64,000 bases of DNA from Geomonas sp. Red32 (lineage in GTDB: Bacteria; Desulfobacterota; Desulfuromonadia; Geobacterales; Geobacteraceae): NCBI RefSeq assembly GCF_023652955.1, contig NZ_JAKLOY010000007.1, positions 266,566 to 330,565 on the forward strand, written 5' to 3'. The notes under the pieces are model-generated. The model ran no database searches. It worked only from the letters and a program-made list of their open reading frames with translations, and was not told the DNA's origin. Both the position numbers and the translations under genes were made by a program. Below, piece after piece: positions 39,801 through 47,168 of the stretch (positions are counted from its first letter, which is position 1; each line of letters begins with the position of its first letter).

Positions 39801-39954
39801 GGAGGGTGCCGGGGATGAGCAGCAACAGCAAGAAGGCGAGCGACACCGCGCTCCAGGCCGCACGGGCGGCACGGGCGGCACGGCGGCGGATTACTGCGGT
39901 CAAGTTATCTGTCTTGGTCAGGAGCACGGGAGGGTCTCCGCGGGGCCGGTACAC
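33802..39954 (-). CDS. Giant secreted DUF11-repeat protein with lectin-like N-terminus
   Basis: 2050 residues from GTG 39954; a second GTG 33 bases later is possible. A twin-Arg-rich N-region and SLAFLLLLLIPGTLHA form a signal peptide (cleavage near 52). Residues about 55-350 resemble an L-type lectin/concanavalin-like beta sandwich (WLRLTNTNGNQTGFAYNT, IQFDYAAWGG, GIGIDEYGNY). Then comes a DUF11 domain. Eleven repeats of about 110-130 residues follow, each beginning with a PTVTKxFSP-like segment and a TNPN turn (with GVAFTDTFP-like strands). A last DUF11 copy starts VLSVVKTANPTAGKPGDVIT. No sortase, PEP-CTERM or membrane anchor is seen at the C-terminus (YKVQIR). It is probably an extracellular adhesin-like fibre protein. 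Its low-complexity codons open false frames on the other strand. Confidence 0.88.
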   Translation of the reverse strand: MYRPRGDPPVLLTKTDNLTAVIRRRAARAARAAWSAVSLAFLLLLLIPGTLHAYIIINAPMTDTNASGWVLGGNPASAYLTGTGGASPTYDPVGQGWLRLTNTNGNQTGFAYNTTSFDLSAGVLIQFDYAAWGGSGADGTSVFLFDSNVPTFNIGAFGGSLGYAQKMANNPICNGGTSVSPAVPGVSGGYVGIGIDEYGNYAACTEGRFMGWNTNSSNLDANTITVRGSVVGFGNGAVGSTLDASSYPWVATSSSTTGYGGLYTGGVSSRPSQTGTGYRKVMIQISPAPNPVLNAWVQFGYNTIPVQVVSNQSLPTISPSQTLRVGFGASTGGANNYHDVRNLLITSLGQSTSIDLGITKVPVSSGTSTQITNANLNSSFQYLLTATNNGPNDIYASAVGVTDIFPSNVTPGAWTCSVVTAGSSTGGATACGASSGSGSINTTVNLTKGGSVAFRVNATVNSVPIGNSFSNTASLTIPGAITDYYSGNDNVTATINSYSPLTVTKAFSPSTVTATATTSVMTVTLSNPNNIPATGVTFTDTFPTGLTNATTPAASTTCGGTVSATGGGSTFRLTGTGNTIPANGSCTASVTVKGATAGATYTNTIAAGALATTATTLPSNTAAATATFTVMSPPTVVKTFTPNQVGVNLPASVNIAVTNPDAVPITGVAFTDNYPANLLNTATPSPTITGSGCSGTLTANAGGTSLALTGGTIPANTTCTFSASVSAATAGTYANRTPAVTTTNTTSVAAGTTVNLLVLNPPTVTKAFASPGTILPGGTSAMTVTLTNPNATAITGAAFNDSYPAGLFNTAALNDATTCTGGISGSTNGATSGTLSLAGATIPASGSCTVTVTTTSPTAGSYTNATGAVTTTNAGTGNSASGTLVAMAPPAVTKSFSPNSINVGSTSVMSVVLTNPNTVAITGAAFTDSYPTGLQNTTSAGAVITGTGCSGTLTAANNGTSLKLASGVIPANSSCTITVNTTITSSNTYANTIAAGALTTTNSGSNTVAATATLNGPQPPTIAKVFGTTSLASGGTTSMTLTIGNTNGIPITLTSAFTDTFPTGMTVATAGNTGTCTGVTATAGAGSIAMANGTSIPVGGCTIVVTVTSSTAGTAVDTIAAGALQTSMGNNQTAVSASLAVYAPPTVTKAFSPTSVSFGGSSTMTITVTNPLANPGNITGVALSDSYVGGLTNTAAGSVACSGGGSATLSGGGSGGNSVGFTAGTIVPGGTCTITQSLSATATYANTTGAPTATGPVALTGPGASATLTVNPIAPTVTEDFAATNLATGASTTLTLTLGNTNAGPITLTSAFTDTLPAGMTIGTAGSTGTCGGITATSGATSFTMASGGTIPAGGCTIVVNIVSSVAGSGNDTVAVGDLQTTAGSNTVGATDTVNVYAPPTVAKTFSPSSIPAGGTSTMTITVTNPAANPGSITGVSISDSYSGGLVNSGTGSVACSGAGSATLTGGANAGTAIGFNTGTIVAGGTCTITQTVTTNASYTNTTGAPTGTGPVALTGTTASATLTATQQAAPTVVKSFSPTQIETGGSATLTITLTNPSANTISINGVAFTDTFPTSPAQMTVNGVITSDCGGSTGVINTNKGISLSGGTIPAGGSCYVSVPVTASTIGTYTNTTSTITSSNAATAAAASGQLVVAAVAAPTVTKSFSPSQVGQGLNSQLTISIYNPNSSISLTGVSFTDSFPSGMQASSPSSISTGAACGATATVAADNLSVSLSGGTIAAKSTCTITLNVNSPNAGSFLNSLTVTTTNAGSKSASGTLNVLQPPTATVQFAPAMTLVNSATVLTFTLVNPNSIPIAGLAFTDSYPGNLYNFSSATTTCSATSTICNCSAGSVTAAANGTSLVLSGVTLSGGATCTVNVNVAATATGSYQNSSGPVAISTTNAGSASAAPAGMVVTGTPVLSVVKTANPTAGKPGDVITYTGTVTNPSGGYATTVVVTDTVSPYTAFGLNSYGTGVPFQFNDGTTPSGLTMGAPAYSSDNGSTWSYTPTSGAGGANAGYDAKVTNWKIPMTGTMNPSGASFSVNYKVQIR

Positions 39955-40320
39955 ACGGTAGGGATATCGCTAAGTGATTAAACTTTGGGCCAAAAAATTG
40001 CCGCCAATCATATAGGATCTCACAGGCATATTCAACGATGAATTAGCTTTGGTTGAAAATTTCGATAGAAGCCGGTCTGGGGGAATTGTCCTGGCTGGGT
40101 GAAAAATAGGGAAGGTTGGGGCATTTCACCCACCGTGGGGCTGCGGGAGGGAGTGGGGGAGTTGCCCCACCCCGGGAGTGGCTGCCGTCGGCCGCAGGAG
40201 CCAACCGGCGGTAATTCAGCCGGTTGCCGCCGGCCGGGCGCCGTATTCTCCGCCGGGAGCGGGGGAGGGCGCCGGTTTGGCAAGCATCGTGCACATGAGA
40301 CGATAAACCGCCGCTATTAC
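39955..40320. other. Intergenic region upstream of the giant gene and selC
   Basis: No gene supported. The stretch 40120-40260 is rich in G-run/C-run short palindromes (CATTTCACCCACCGTGGGG, GGGGGAGTTGCCCCACCCC, CCAACCGGCGG/CCGGTTGCCGCCGG). The first of these resembles motifs near 40670-40730 and 52037-52075. Promoters for the giant gene (minus) and selC (plus) should lie here, but no convincing -35/-10 pair was found. Confidence 0.5.
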
Positions 40321-40418
40321 GGAAGCACCTTCATCGCTGGTGGGTGGCCCGGTCTTCAAAACCGGTGAGGGGGATGAGAAATCTCCCTGGTGGGTTCGAT
40401 TCCCATGTGCTTCCGCCA
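40321..40418 (+). tRNA. selC: tRNA-Sec (anticodon TCA)
   Basis: 98 bases including encoded CCA. The acceptor stem has 8 pairs (GGAAGCAC with GTGCTTCC), longer than in ordinary tRNAs. The anticodon arm is CCGGT-CTTCAAA-ACCGG, with TCA in the loop, which reads UGA. The variable arm is very long (about 40367-40388), and the T arm has GGTTCGATTCC. All are hallmarks of the selenocysteine tRNA. It is charged with serine and converted by SelA, whose gene is not in this window. A terminator follows at 40427. selB is 8 kb downstream on the opposite strand, and a UGA-interrupted cytochrome gene lies between. Confidence 0.98.
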
Positions 40419-40426
40419 AACTCGTC

Positions 40427-40454
40427 AAGGCCCCTGAACTCTTCAGGGGCCTTT
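40427..40454 (+). terminator. Rho-independent terminator of selC
   Basis: AAGGCCCCTGAA (40427-40438), loop CTC, TTCAGGGGCCTT (40442-40453), then a short T stretch. A 12-pair stem eight bases after the tRNA CCA end. Confidence 0.88.
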
Positions 40455-40480
40455 GCCGTTTCTAGGAGCGGCGGGGCTGC

Positions 40481-40664
40481 GTCCACCCCGGTCCACCCCG
40501 GTCCACCCCGGTCCACCCCGGTCCACCCCGGTCCACCCCGGTCCACCCCGGTCCACCCCGGTCCACCCCGGTCCACCCCGGTCCACCCCGGTCCACCCCG
40601 GTCCACCCCGGTCCACCCCGGTCCACCCCGGTCCACCCCGGTCCACCCCGGTCCACCCCGGTCC
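40481..40664. repeat. Minisatellite: 18 perfect copies of a 10-bp unit
   Basis: GTCCACCCCG repeated without change from 40481 to 40660, then GTCC. The perfect identity implies recent expansion or active slippage. Since 10 is not a multiple of 3, all six frames stay open with a 30-bp codon period, and the apparent proteins here are artefacts. The complementary strand is G-rich (CGGGGTGGAC). The array lies between the selC terminator and the cytochrome operon. Confidence 0.97.
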
Positions 40665-40986
40665 GCGGAATTTCCCCCAACCATTTCCCCCACTGCCGGG
40701 TCAGATCACCCTCATGTGTTTCTAATTCATTTGAAATTACTACTTTTCCGCCGGTGTCACCTCCAACAATATCAGTCACTTGCCGCGATGAGCTCTCGAA
40801 CTCGCGCTGGCCCGGTTATTGCTCTGTGTACGTGGACTTGAATCTGATAATGAAAGGAGGTGAAGGTTGCAGCCGCATCAAGAGTCCCGCAGCAAACCCC
40901 CATCCGCCTGGAGGTTGAGGAGGTTGGGGAGCAGCAACCATCCAGCTACCCGAGTAGCTGCGAATACTACAAAGGAGAATGACACC
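40665..40986 (+). other. Leader region of the cytochrome operon
   Basis: 322 bases without a gene. GGGTCAGATCACCC at about 40698-40711 resembles GGGTCATATCACCC near 52064. GATAAT occurs at about 40846, but without a well-spaced -35. A 7-bp hairpin CAGCTAC/GTAGCTG with loop CCGA lies at 40943-40960, followed by AAAGGAG before the ATG at 40987. An additional AAGGAGGTG at about 40854 precedes no supported start. I see no c-di-GMP riboswitch consensus. Confidence 0.5.
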
Positions 40987-41880
40987 ATGAAGAAAATCTT
41001 GGCAATTGCGGTAGTCGCTGGACTCTCCGCCGCTGGAACCGCTTTCGGCGGTCTTCCGGCCGGCACGGGGGTCAACGGCTCCCTGCACGACATGACGGTG
41101 GTGGTTGGGCCCCAGGCTGACTCGATGGCTCGAGTCTGCGTCTTCTGCCACACCCCGCACCACGCCCAGTCCTCGGACGGGGGCTACAACCTCCCGCTTT
41201 GGAACCACGACATCCCGGACGTCACCACCTACACCCCCTACGCCTGGGCAACCCCGCTCAACTCCAACAACGGCGAGTTCACCATCACCGACCCGCTGGC
41301 CGGCCCGAGCCGTCTCTGCATGAGCTGCCATGACGGCGCCGTCGCCGTCGACGAGCACAACTCTGCCTTCGGCAAAAACGCCAGCCAGGCCACCACCTCG
41401 ATCGCCAACGTGACGACCTACACCAACCAGCAGGGGCGCGGCGCCCTCGGCAAGGACCTCACCCAGACCCACCCGATCGGGTTCGACTACGTGGAGATCG
41501 CCGCCTGGCGTAACTCCAACTCCCAGAACGGTGCCCTCGACTCCAACCACAACCCGACCGGCGACACCGAAATCGTCTCGGCCGACAAAGGGTACGCCCT
41601 TTCCATCACCGTGGAAAACACCACCCAGGGCAAGTACAACTACGTGCAGCGTAACGTGGGCGGCAAGCGCATCGTGGACAACCTCTACGGCGCCAACATC
41701 ATGACCTGCGCCACCTGCCACGAGGTCCACAACAAAGAGAACGCCACCCAGGACAACTTCACCGACGGTCCGAAGAACCTCACCGTCAGCGGCACCACCT
41801 ACCCGATGGCGGCCCCGAACTACTTCCTGTACGCGAAGCAGAGCGAGTCGCTCATCTGCCTCTCCTGCCACGTCAAGTAG
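40987..41880 (+). CDS. Tetraheme c-type cytochrome
   Basis: 297 residues; the ATG at 40987 is preceded by AAAGGAG. MKKILAIAVVAGLSAAGTAFG is a Sec signal peptide. Four haem-binding motifs are visible: CVFCH (Cys 51), CMSCH (Cys 111), CATCH (Cys 241) and CLSCH (Cys 291). The segments VCVFCHTPHHAQ, LPLWNHDIPD, LCMSCHDGAVAVDEH and THPIGFDY are typical of a family of periplasmic or outer-surface cytochromes frequent in metal-reducing bacteria. It has no lipobox, so it is likely periplasmic. It is the first gene of the cytochrome operon. The 91-base gap to the next gene carries two hairpins (41882-41906 and about 41910-41926), which may set relative expression. Confidence 0.93.
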   Translation: MKKILAIAVVAGLSAAGTAFGGLPAGTGVNGSLHDMTVVVGPQADSMARVCVFCHTPHHAQSSDGGYNLPLWNHDIPDVTTYTPYAWATPLNSNNGEFTITDPLAGPSRLCMSCHDGAVAVDEHNSAFGKNASQATTSIANVTTYTNQQGRGALGKDLTQTHPIGFDYVEIAAWRNSNSQNGALDSNHNPTGDTEIVSADKGYALSITVENTTQGKYNYVQRNVGGKRIVDNLYGANIMTCATCHEVHNKENATQDNFTDGPKNLTVSGTTYPMAAPNYFLYAKQSESLICLSCHVK

Positions 41881-41971
41881 GCAGGCCGGCCGGCGCGGGC
41901 CGGCTGGGAACGTTGCCTGAAGGGCAACTTTGATGCGATGTGAATTTCATTTTTTAAAGGGGACTTACGAC

Positions 41972-44900
41972 ATGAGAAAAGGACTGGCTACATTGGTCTG
42001 TTTATCTCTGGTGTCGGCGATATGGGCGTGGGTAGCCACGGCCTACACGACGTACTGGGTAGAGACCAAAACAACCACAGCCGGTGGCTCCATCACCGTG
42101 GCGAACGCGCCGAGCCTCGCCGGTGTCGGTGCCATCCGCTTTACCAGTTTCACCACCGCCAATGCGGTTCCGGTGACGGTAACGCCGGCTTCCGGCTACA
42201 AAATTTCCTCGGTCACGGTTGACAACGTCACCCAGACCGTACCGGCCTCCGGCTCCTTCACCTACACCGGCCTGCAGACTCCGAACCACACGGTGAAGAT
42301 CTTTGCCGGCTTCGTGGGCGCCAACGCCACCAACGCCGCCACCAAGACCTGGCAGCTCCAGATCCAAAACGGCAGTGCCGGCGGCACCATCTCCGCCGCA
42401 GGGCACTCCGTCGGCTCTTACGGCATGAAGATGTACAACTACTCCGACACCACCCCGATTCCGGTCACCGTCGCTCCGGCCGCCGGGTACTACGTGTCGA
42501 GCGTGTACGTGAACAGCGTGCTGCAGACCGGCTTCCCGGTCACCGGCGGGTCCTACACGGTCCAGCCGTCGGCCGCCGGCAAGGTGTTCAACGTCACCGC
42601 CAACTACAAACCGGTCGTCTACACCGTGACCACCAATGCCGCCTCCGCCGCCAACGGCATCCTTCCGGTTAACCCGAAGGTCGCCTACGGCAAGGACGTC
42701 AAGCTGGTGGTTGCCCCCCTGGCTCCCTACAACTCGGTCTCCGCCATCTCCCTCTCCGGTACCTACGGCGCGGTGACCATGGTCGACGCCCAGGGGAACA
42801 CCACCGCTCCCTGGAAAGGGTCGGTCGTGGTGACCATCTCCAACGTGACCGGGAACCTGAGCCTCGGCTACACCCCGGGCACCGACAACACCGGCCAGAT
42901 GCAGGGCTGCACCAGCACCTGCCACCTGACCGCCTCGGCCGCAGTCCAAGCGACCGCCACCGACTGGGCCCTCTCCGGCCACAAGGCCAAGGCCGTCGAT
43001 TGCGTGACCTGCCACAGCACCATGCCGGGTCCGGTCGTCAAGGCCTCGGTCGACGCCGCGAGCTTCAAGGTAACCGGCGCCAGCGCCGGCACCGTCGGGA
43101 GCATCTACTGCGCCCGCTGTCACGCCCAGACCGTAGCAACCGTCCAGGCCTCGCTCCACTACACCATGCCCTCCCAGCCGCTGGTCTGCACCGACTGCCA
43201 CGACGCCAGCCACAATCCGAAGGGTAACCGCACCGCCTGCCAGGGTTGCCACACCTACGTGGACAACCACACCGCCCAGACCATGGGGACCAAGGCCTGC
43301 GTGGAGTGCCACGACAAGCACAATCCCAAAACCGTGACCGCCACCCTCGGGACCCCGAGCGCCCACCCCGCGGTCACCCTCTACACCTTCGAGGAAGTTG
43401 GCTACCAGATGAACAACGGCCAGCCCGTCCCCGTCCAGGTCGACGCCAACGGCAAAGGTCTGCCGTACTCCCCGAAAATGACCTGCGGTACCTCCGGGTG
43501 CCACGTCAAAAACGGGGTGGATTACACCTACGACAAGATTTCCGACCATGCCTTCCACTCCGGGCAGGGGCGCAGCGAGTACCAGGACAGCGCAACCGGG
43601 AAGTTCGACGCCACCAAGAACAAGCCATGGCTACAGTCAACAGCCATGGTCGGCAAGTGGTGAAGCCCCTCGCTTCGCCAGTTGGCGAACTTCATGAATC
43701 AGACCCCCGGCTCCAGCTCCATCTCCGCACTGAACTACGTTAACAACCTGAGCAACTTCGTTTCCGGCAGCAGCAACATCGTAACCCCCGGCACCACCCC
43801 GAACACCGGCAGCCAGTTCACCATGGTCGACGCTTCGGCCTGGGATCTCTCCACCACCTGCGGCAGCTGCCACCCCGGCGGCGGCTTCGTCGAGAAAGAC
43901 AGAAACGGCAAACGCTTCAGCATGATGAACCCGGCGATCGACGGCTACACCCCCTACACCATGACCGTCTTCGACCAGTACGACCCGAACACCGGCATGC
44001 CCAACCATCAGCTTATGGGCGCCCCCTGGTCCTACCCGATGTACAACGGCCAGACCCCGGTCATCACCCCGGGCGGCTGGGGACAGGCCAACGCCGACGG
44101 CAGCCCGTTCATCATCACCATGCCCGACGGCAGCCAGATGCCGATCTTCCAGGGCCAGGTCATGATGCCCAACGTCAAGGAGATGGACTGCCTCATGTGC
44201 CACCTCCAGGGCTACAGCAACATGAAATCCTCCATCATGGCCTACTCCGGCGCACACAACGTCACCCCCTCCTTCGGCTCGGGGCTGATGAACATGTTCA
44301 CCCAGGCCTACGACTTCACCACCGGCATGATCGCCAAGGACGCCAACGGTGTCGTCTCCCTCACCCCGGCCTTCTTCTCCAAGATGAAAGCCCAGCCCGA
44401 CAGCCAGAACTGCCGCAACTGCCACATGCCTTCCGGCCTGAAAGACCTGCCGGACATGTTCAACGACTTCCTGTCGTCGGCACCGATGCAGTACGTCAAC
44501 CAGTTCACCCAGTCCTTCACCGGCCTCTCCATGCCGGCCTACGACTTCGGTGCCGTCTTCGGTTCCAGCCCCGACTGGACGCTGGGGATGGGGAGCTTCC
44601 AGACCTCTCCGGTGGTCTTCATGACCCAGACCGGCATGGGGAGCACCCTTCCCGGTTACTCTCCGGGCATTCCGGCCGGCTGGCCGAGCGCCATGGGGAG
44701 GACCCCGTACAACCAGGCCGCCTTCGACAACTTCTCGGCCTCCAACCCCGGCATGAAGCAGTACTTCGTCGGCGGTGGCAACCCGGCAGGGATTGGGCTT
44801 GGCCCGATCTTCTACCAGGCCTTCACCCCGCAGGGTAACTACGACCAGAACTCGCTCAAGAAGAGCGTGGTCCCCTTCCCGAGGGCCGAGTGGTTCAAGC

Positions 44901-46477
44901 GCGGCGACATGTGGGCTCCGGGCTACGACGTCCACTTGAACCTCGAGTGCTCGGGCTGCCACATGAACACCAACACCACCAAGACCGACGTGTTCACCAA
45001 CCCGACCAGCGCCACCAACGCGTCCACCATCTTCGACGGCAAGAGCCTGTGCGACCCCGGCAAGGGGTACGACAGCGCGGCCGGCGTCGAGGGTAACGCC
45101 GCCAAGCGGGCGACCGTCAACAGCCAGAACACCGTCAAGCGGTGCGAAAACTGCCACGTCACCGGCCGCAACGCCGACGGCATCGCCATCGACACCTACG
45201 GCGCTCCCAACCCGAACGCCGCTCACCAGGCCGCCGGGCTCCTCAAGAACGTCACCCAGGCCCTCAAGACCACCGACGGCACCAACGAGGTCGCCTTCAC
45301 CGGCAGCCACCTCGACGTCCTCGATTGCACCGTCTGCCATCTGGCCCGCAAGCAGATGGTGGTCCGCGAGCTCGACGCCACTTCCGGCAACCGCTACCCC
45401 AATATGCTCGGCTTCGACACCTCCCGCGGCATGATGGGCATGTTCTCCGACCCGATGGGGATGGGCGCTCCGGTTGGCAACAACCTCACCGAGTGGCAGC
45501 CCCTGTACACCTGGCAGAAAAACGGCAACTACTGGAAGACCAAGGACGACCACAGCATCAACGCCGATTGGCGCCGCAAGGTCTACGCGGTCAACATCAT
45601 CACCGCCGGTATCTGGAACAACACCGATCCCACCGTCGACGCCAACGGCGACGGTGTGGCAGGCGCGCCCCCCATCCACCACGCAGGCGACTACCCGGGG
45701 ACCGTCACCGCCAACTACGATCCCTGGATCGCCCGCGACATGAAGGCCGGCATCAACTACGGGCCTTCCGGTTTCGCCCCGATCCCGGTCGGCTTCGGCA
45801 ACGGTGCCTACCAGGCCGCCTACGACAACACCGGCGCCTTCACCGGTGCCTGGACCTACGTCGGCGTCTACGGCGGCAACATCCTCTTCTCCACTCCGGA
45901 GGAGATCACCAACTACAAGGCCTACCGCGAGCAGATCAAAGGCGCGGTCGACAACAAGTCCTGGGCCGGTACCCAGCTCGCCTTCATCGGCGGGCCGTAC
46001 AAAGTGACCCACGGCATCCGCCCGGTCGGCACCTTCGTTCTCGGCAAGAGCTGCACCGACTGCCACTCCGCCACTCCGAAGGCGCAGCTCTTCTCCGGCG
46101 ACTTCGACATGCTCGGCACCGCCATCAAGGCTACCGCGGGCGGCCAGTTCATGAACAGCCCGGCCGAGCAGTGGAAAGTCGTCGGCAAGGCCGCCGACAT
46201 CGAGACCGGCGCGGAACTCTCCACCAAGGCCGGTGGCGCTCTCGAAATCAAGTTCGACGAGCTTGGCAACTGGGATCCCGCCACCAAAACCTTCACCCCC
46301 GCGGCTGACGGGGCTTACAAGAGCGTGAAACCCCTCGACCGGTCGGAAGCCATGTACCCGATCGAAGGGGCCTTCACCGACGTTCTCGGCAGAACCTACG
46401 CCAACCGCGCTGCCTGGATCCAGTACCTCACCAACCCGACCGCCATCTCCGGCGCTGCCAGCCAGCTGGCTCCCTGA
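41972..46477 (+). CDS. Selenocysteine-containing multiheme c-type cytochrome (in-frame TGA at 43661)
   Basis: Read through one TGA this is a single 1501-residue protein with Sec at residue 564. The ATG at 41972 follows AAAGGGGAC and starts a Sec signal peptide (MRKGLATLVCLSLVSAIWAW). Three InlB-B/Ig-like beta repeats follow (about 25-310, with VTPASGYKISSVTVDN). Haem motifs come next: CX3CH at 313, CXXCH at 344, 380, 406, 423 and 443, and CX4CH at 505. The first part ends ...TAMVGKW, then UGA, then SPSLRQLANF in the same frame. Seven more CXXCH motifs follow at 630, 740, 814, 993, 1058, 1119 and 1361. The second part alone would have no signal peptide and no ribosome binding site, so it could not be a working cytochrome. 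A SECIS-like hairpin follows the TGA, and selC and selB flank the operon. Likely role: extracellular electron transfer. Confidence 0.82.
43661..43694 (+). promoter_or_regulatory. Putative bacterial SECIS element
   Basis: The TGA (43661-43663) is followed after ten bases by a perfect 6-bp stem, TTCGCC (43674-43679) with GGCGAA (43684-43689), closed by the loop AGTT with the GU pair expected for SelB binding. A lower 5-bp helix, TGAAG (43661-43665) with CTTCA (43690-43694), encloses the UGA at its base. In E. coli fdhF the SelB-binding stem-loop begins about 11 bases after UGA. The bulged U of the E. coli element is not evident. Confidence 0.75.
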
Positions 46478-46509
46478 CGGTGAGAAGTAGTTTGCAGCTG
46501 TAATGACAT

Positions 46510-46538
46510 GTGCCCGGTGGCTTCCCGCCACCGGGCAC
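46510..46538 (+). promoter_or_regulatory. Strong intercistronic hairpin
   Basis: A 12-bp stem GTGCCCGGTGGC/GCCACCGGGCAC with a five-base loop, in the 91-base gap after the large cytochrome gene. No U-run follows, so it is more likely an mRNA-stabilising or attenuating hairpin than a full terminator. Confidence 0.6.
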
Positions 46539-46568
46539 CTCTTCAGGGGCTAGCCCCAAAGGATTGCT

Positions 46569-47129
46569 ATGCAGAGACGTGCGATGTTGAAGAGGATGGT
46601 GGTGGCCGGGGCGCTCTGCGTCGCGGCCATGGCGGCCGGGGAGCCGGCCCGCGCCTTCGACGGGATCGAGATCGCCCAGGTGAAACAGCGCGCCGAAAAG
46701 GGGGACGCCGCGGCCCAGTCGAAACTGGGGGTGCTCTACTCGACGGGAGTGGGAATGAGGATGGACAAGAAGGAAGCGGTGAAGTGGTATCGAAAGGCTG
46801 CCGACCAGGGGTACCCGGTCGGGGAGTGGAACCTGGCCTTCATGTACGTGAGGGGGGAAGGGGTGGAGGCCGATCTGGTCAAGGCCCGGGAGCTCTTCAC
46901 CAGGGCCGCCGAGACGGGCTTCGCCAACGCCCAGTACGACCTCGGGGTCATGTTCCTCGACGGACTGGGGGGAACGCAGGACCGGGACGAGGCGAAGAAA
47001 TGGTTTTCCAGGGCCGCCGGGCAGGGGTACCGGGATGCCAAGAAGATGCTCGAGGAGCTCAACGCGCCCCTCACGGTGGCACAACAGAAGCAACCAACGA
47101 CGGCCATAAGCACCCCCAAAGGGGAGTGA
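46569..47129 (+). CDS. Exported Sel1-repeat protein
   Basis: 186 residues. The N-terminus MQRRAMLKRMVVAGALCVAAMAAGEPARA is a Sec signal peptide ending AxA. Three Sel1-like repeats follow: GDAAAQSKLGVLYSTGVGMRMDKKEAVKWYRKAADQ, then GEWNLAFMYVRGEGV, and NAQYDLGVMFLDGLGGTQDRDEAKKWFSRAAGQG. These helical repeats bind proteins. Located right after a large cytochrome gene and before a parvulin-type gene, it probably helps assemble or scaffold the cytochrome in the periplasm. The tail is Thr/Gln-rich. The ATG follows AAAGGA. Confidence 0.88.
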   Translation: MQRRAMLKRMVVAGALCVAAMAAGEPARAFDGIEIAQVKQRAEKGDAAAQSKLGVLYSTGVGMRMDKKEAVKWYRKAADQGYPVGEWNLAFMYVRGEGVEADLVKARELFTRAAETGFANAQYDLGVMFLDGLGGTQDRDEAKKWFSRAAGQGYRDAKKMLEELNAPLTVAQQKQPTTAISTPKGE

Positions 47130-47168
47130 CGACATACGCATGAAATTATCAACCTGGAGGATACTGTG

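Noticed and set aside
40344..40841. Proline-rich repetitive proteins in both directions around 40481-40664
   Set aside because: Produced by the 10-bp minisatellite, which leaves all frames open; one of them would also begin inside selC.
40870..40986. c-di-GMP or cGAMP (GEMM) riboswitch before the cytochrome genes
   Set aside because: GCAAAC is present, but the GACGCAAAGC-type core and the tetraloop-receptor layout are missing.
43682..46477. Independent second cytochrome gene starting at TTG 43682 or ATG 43694
   Set aside because: No ribosome binding site, no signal peptide, same frame as the upstream gene, and a start inside a SECIS-like hairpin. Continuation through UGA explains all of this better.
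43637..46531. 964-codon open frame on the minus strand
   Set aside because: Antisense to the heme-motif-rich cytochrome gene. Open only because of GC-rich codon bias; composition Val/Gly/Ala/Asp-rich with no domain.
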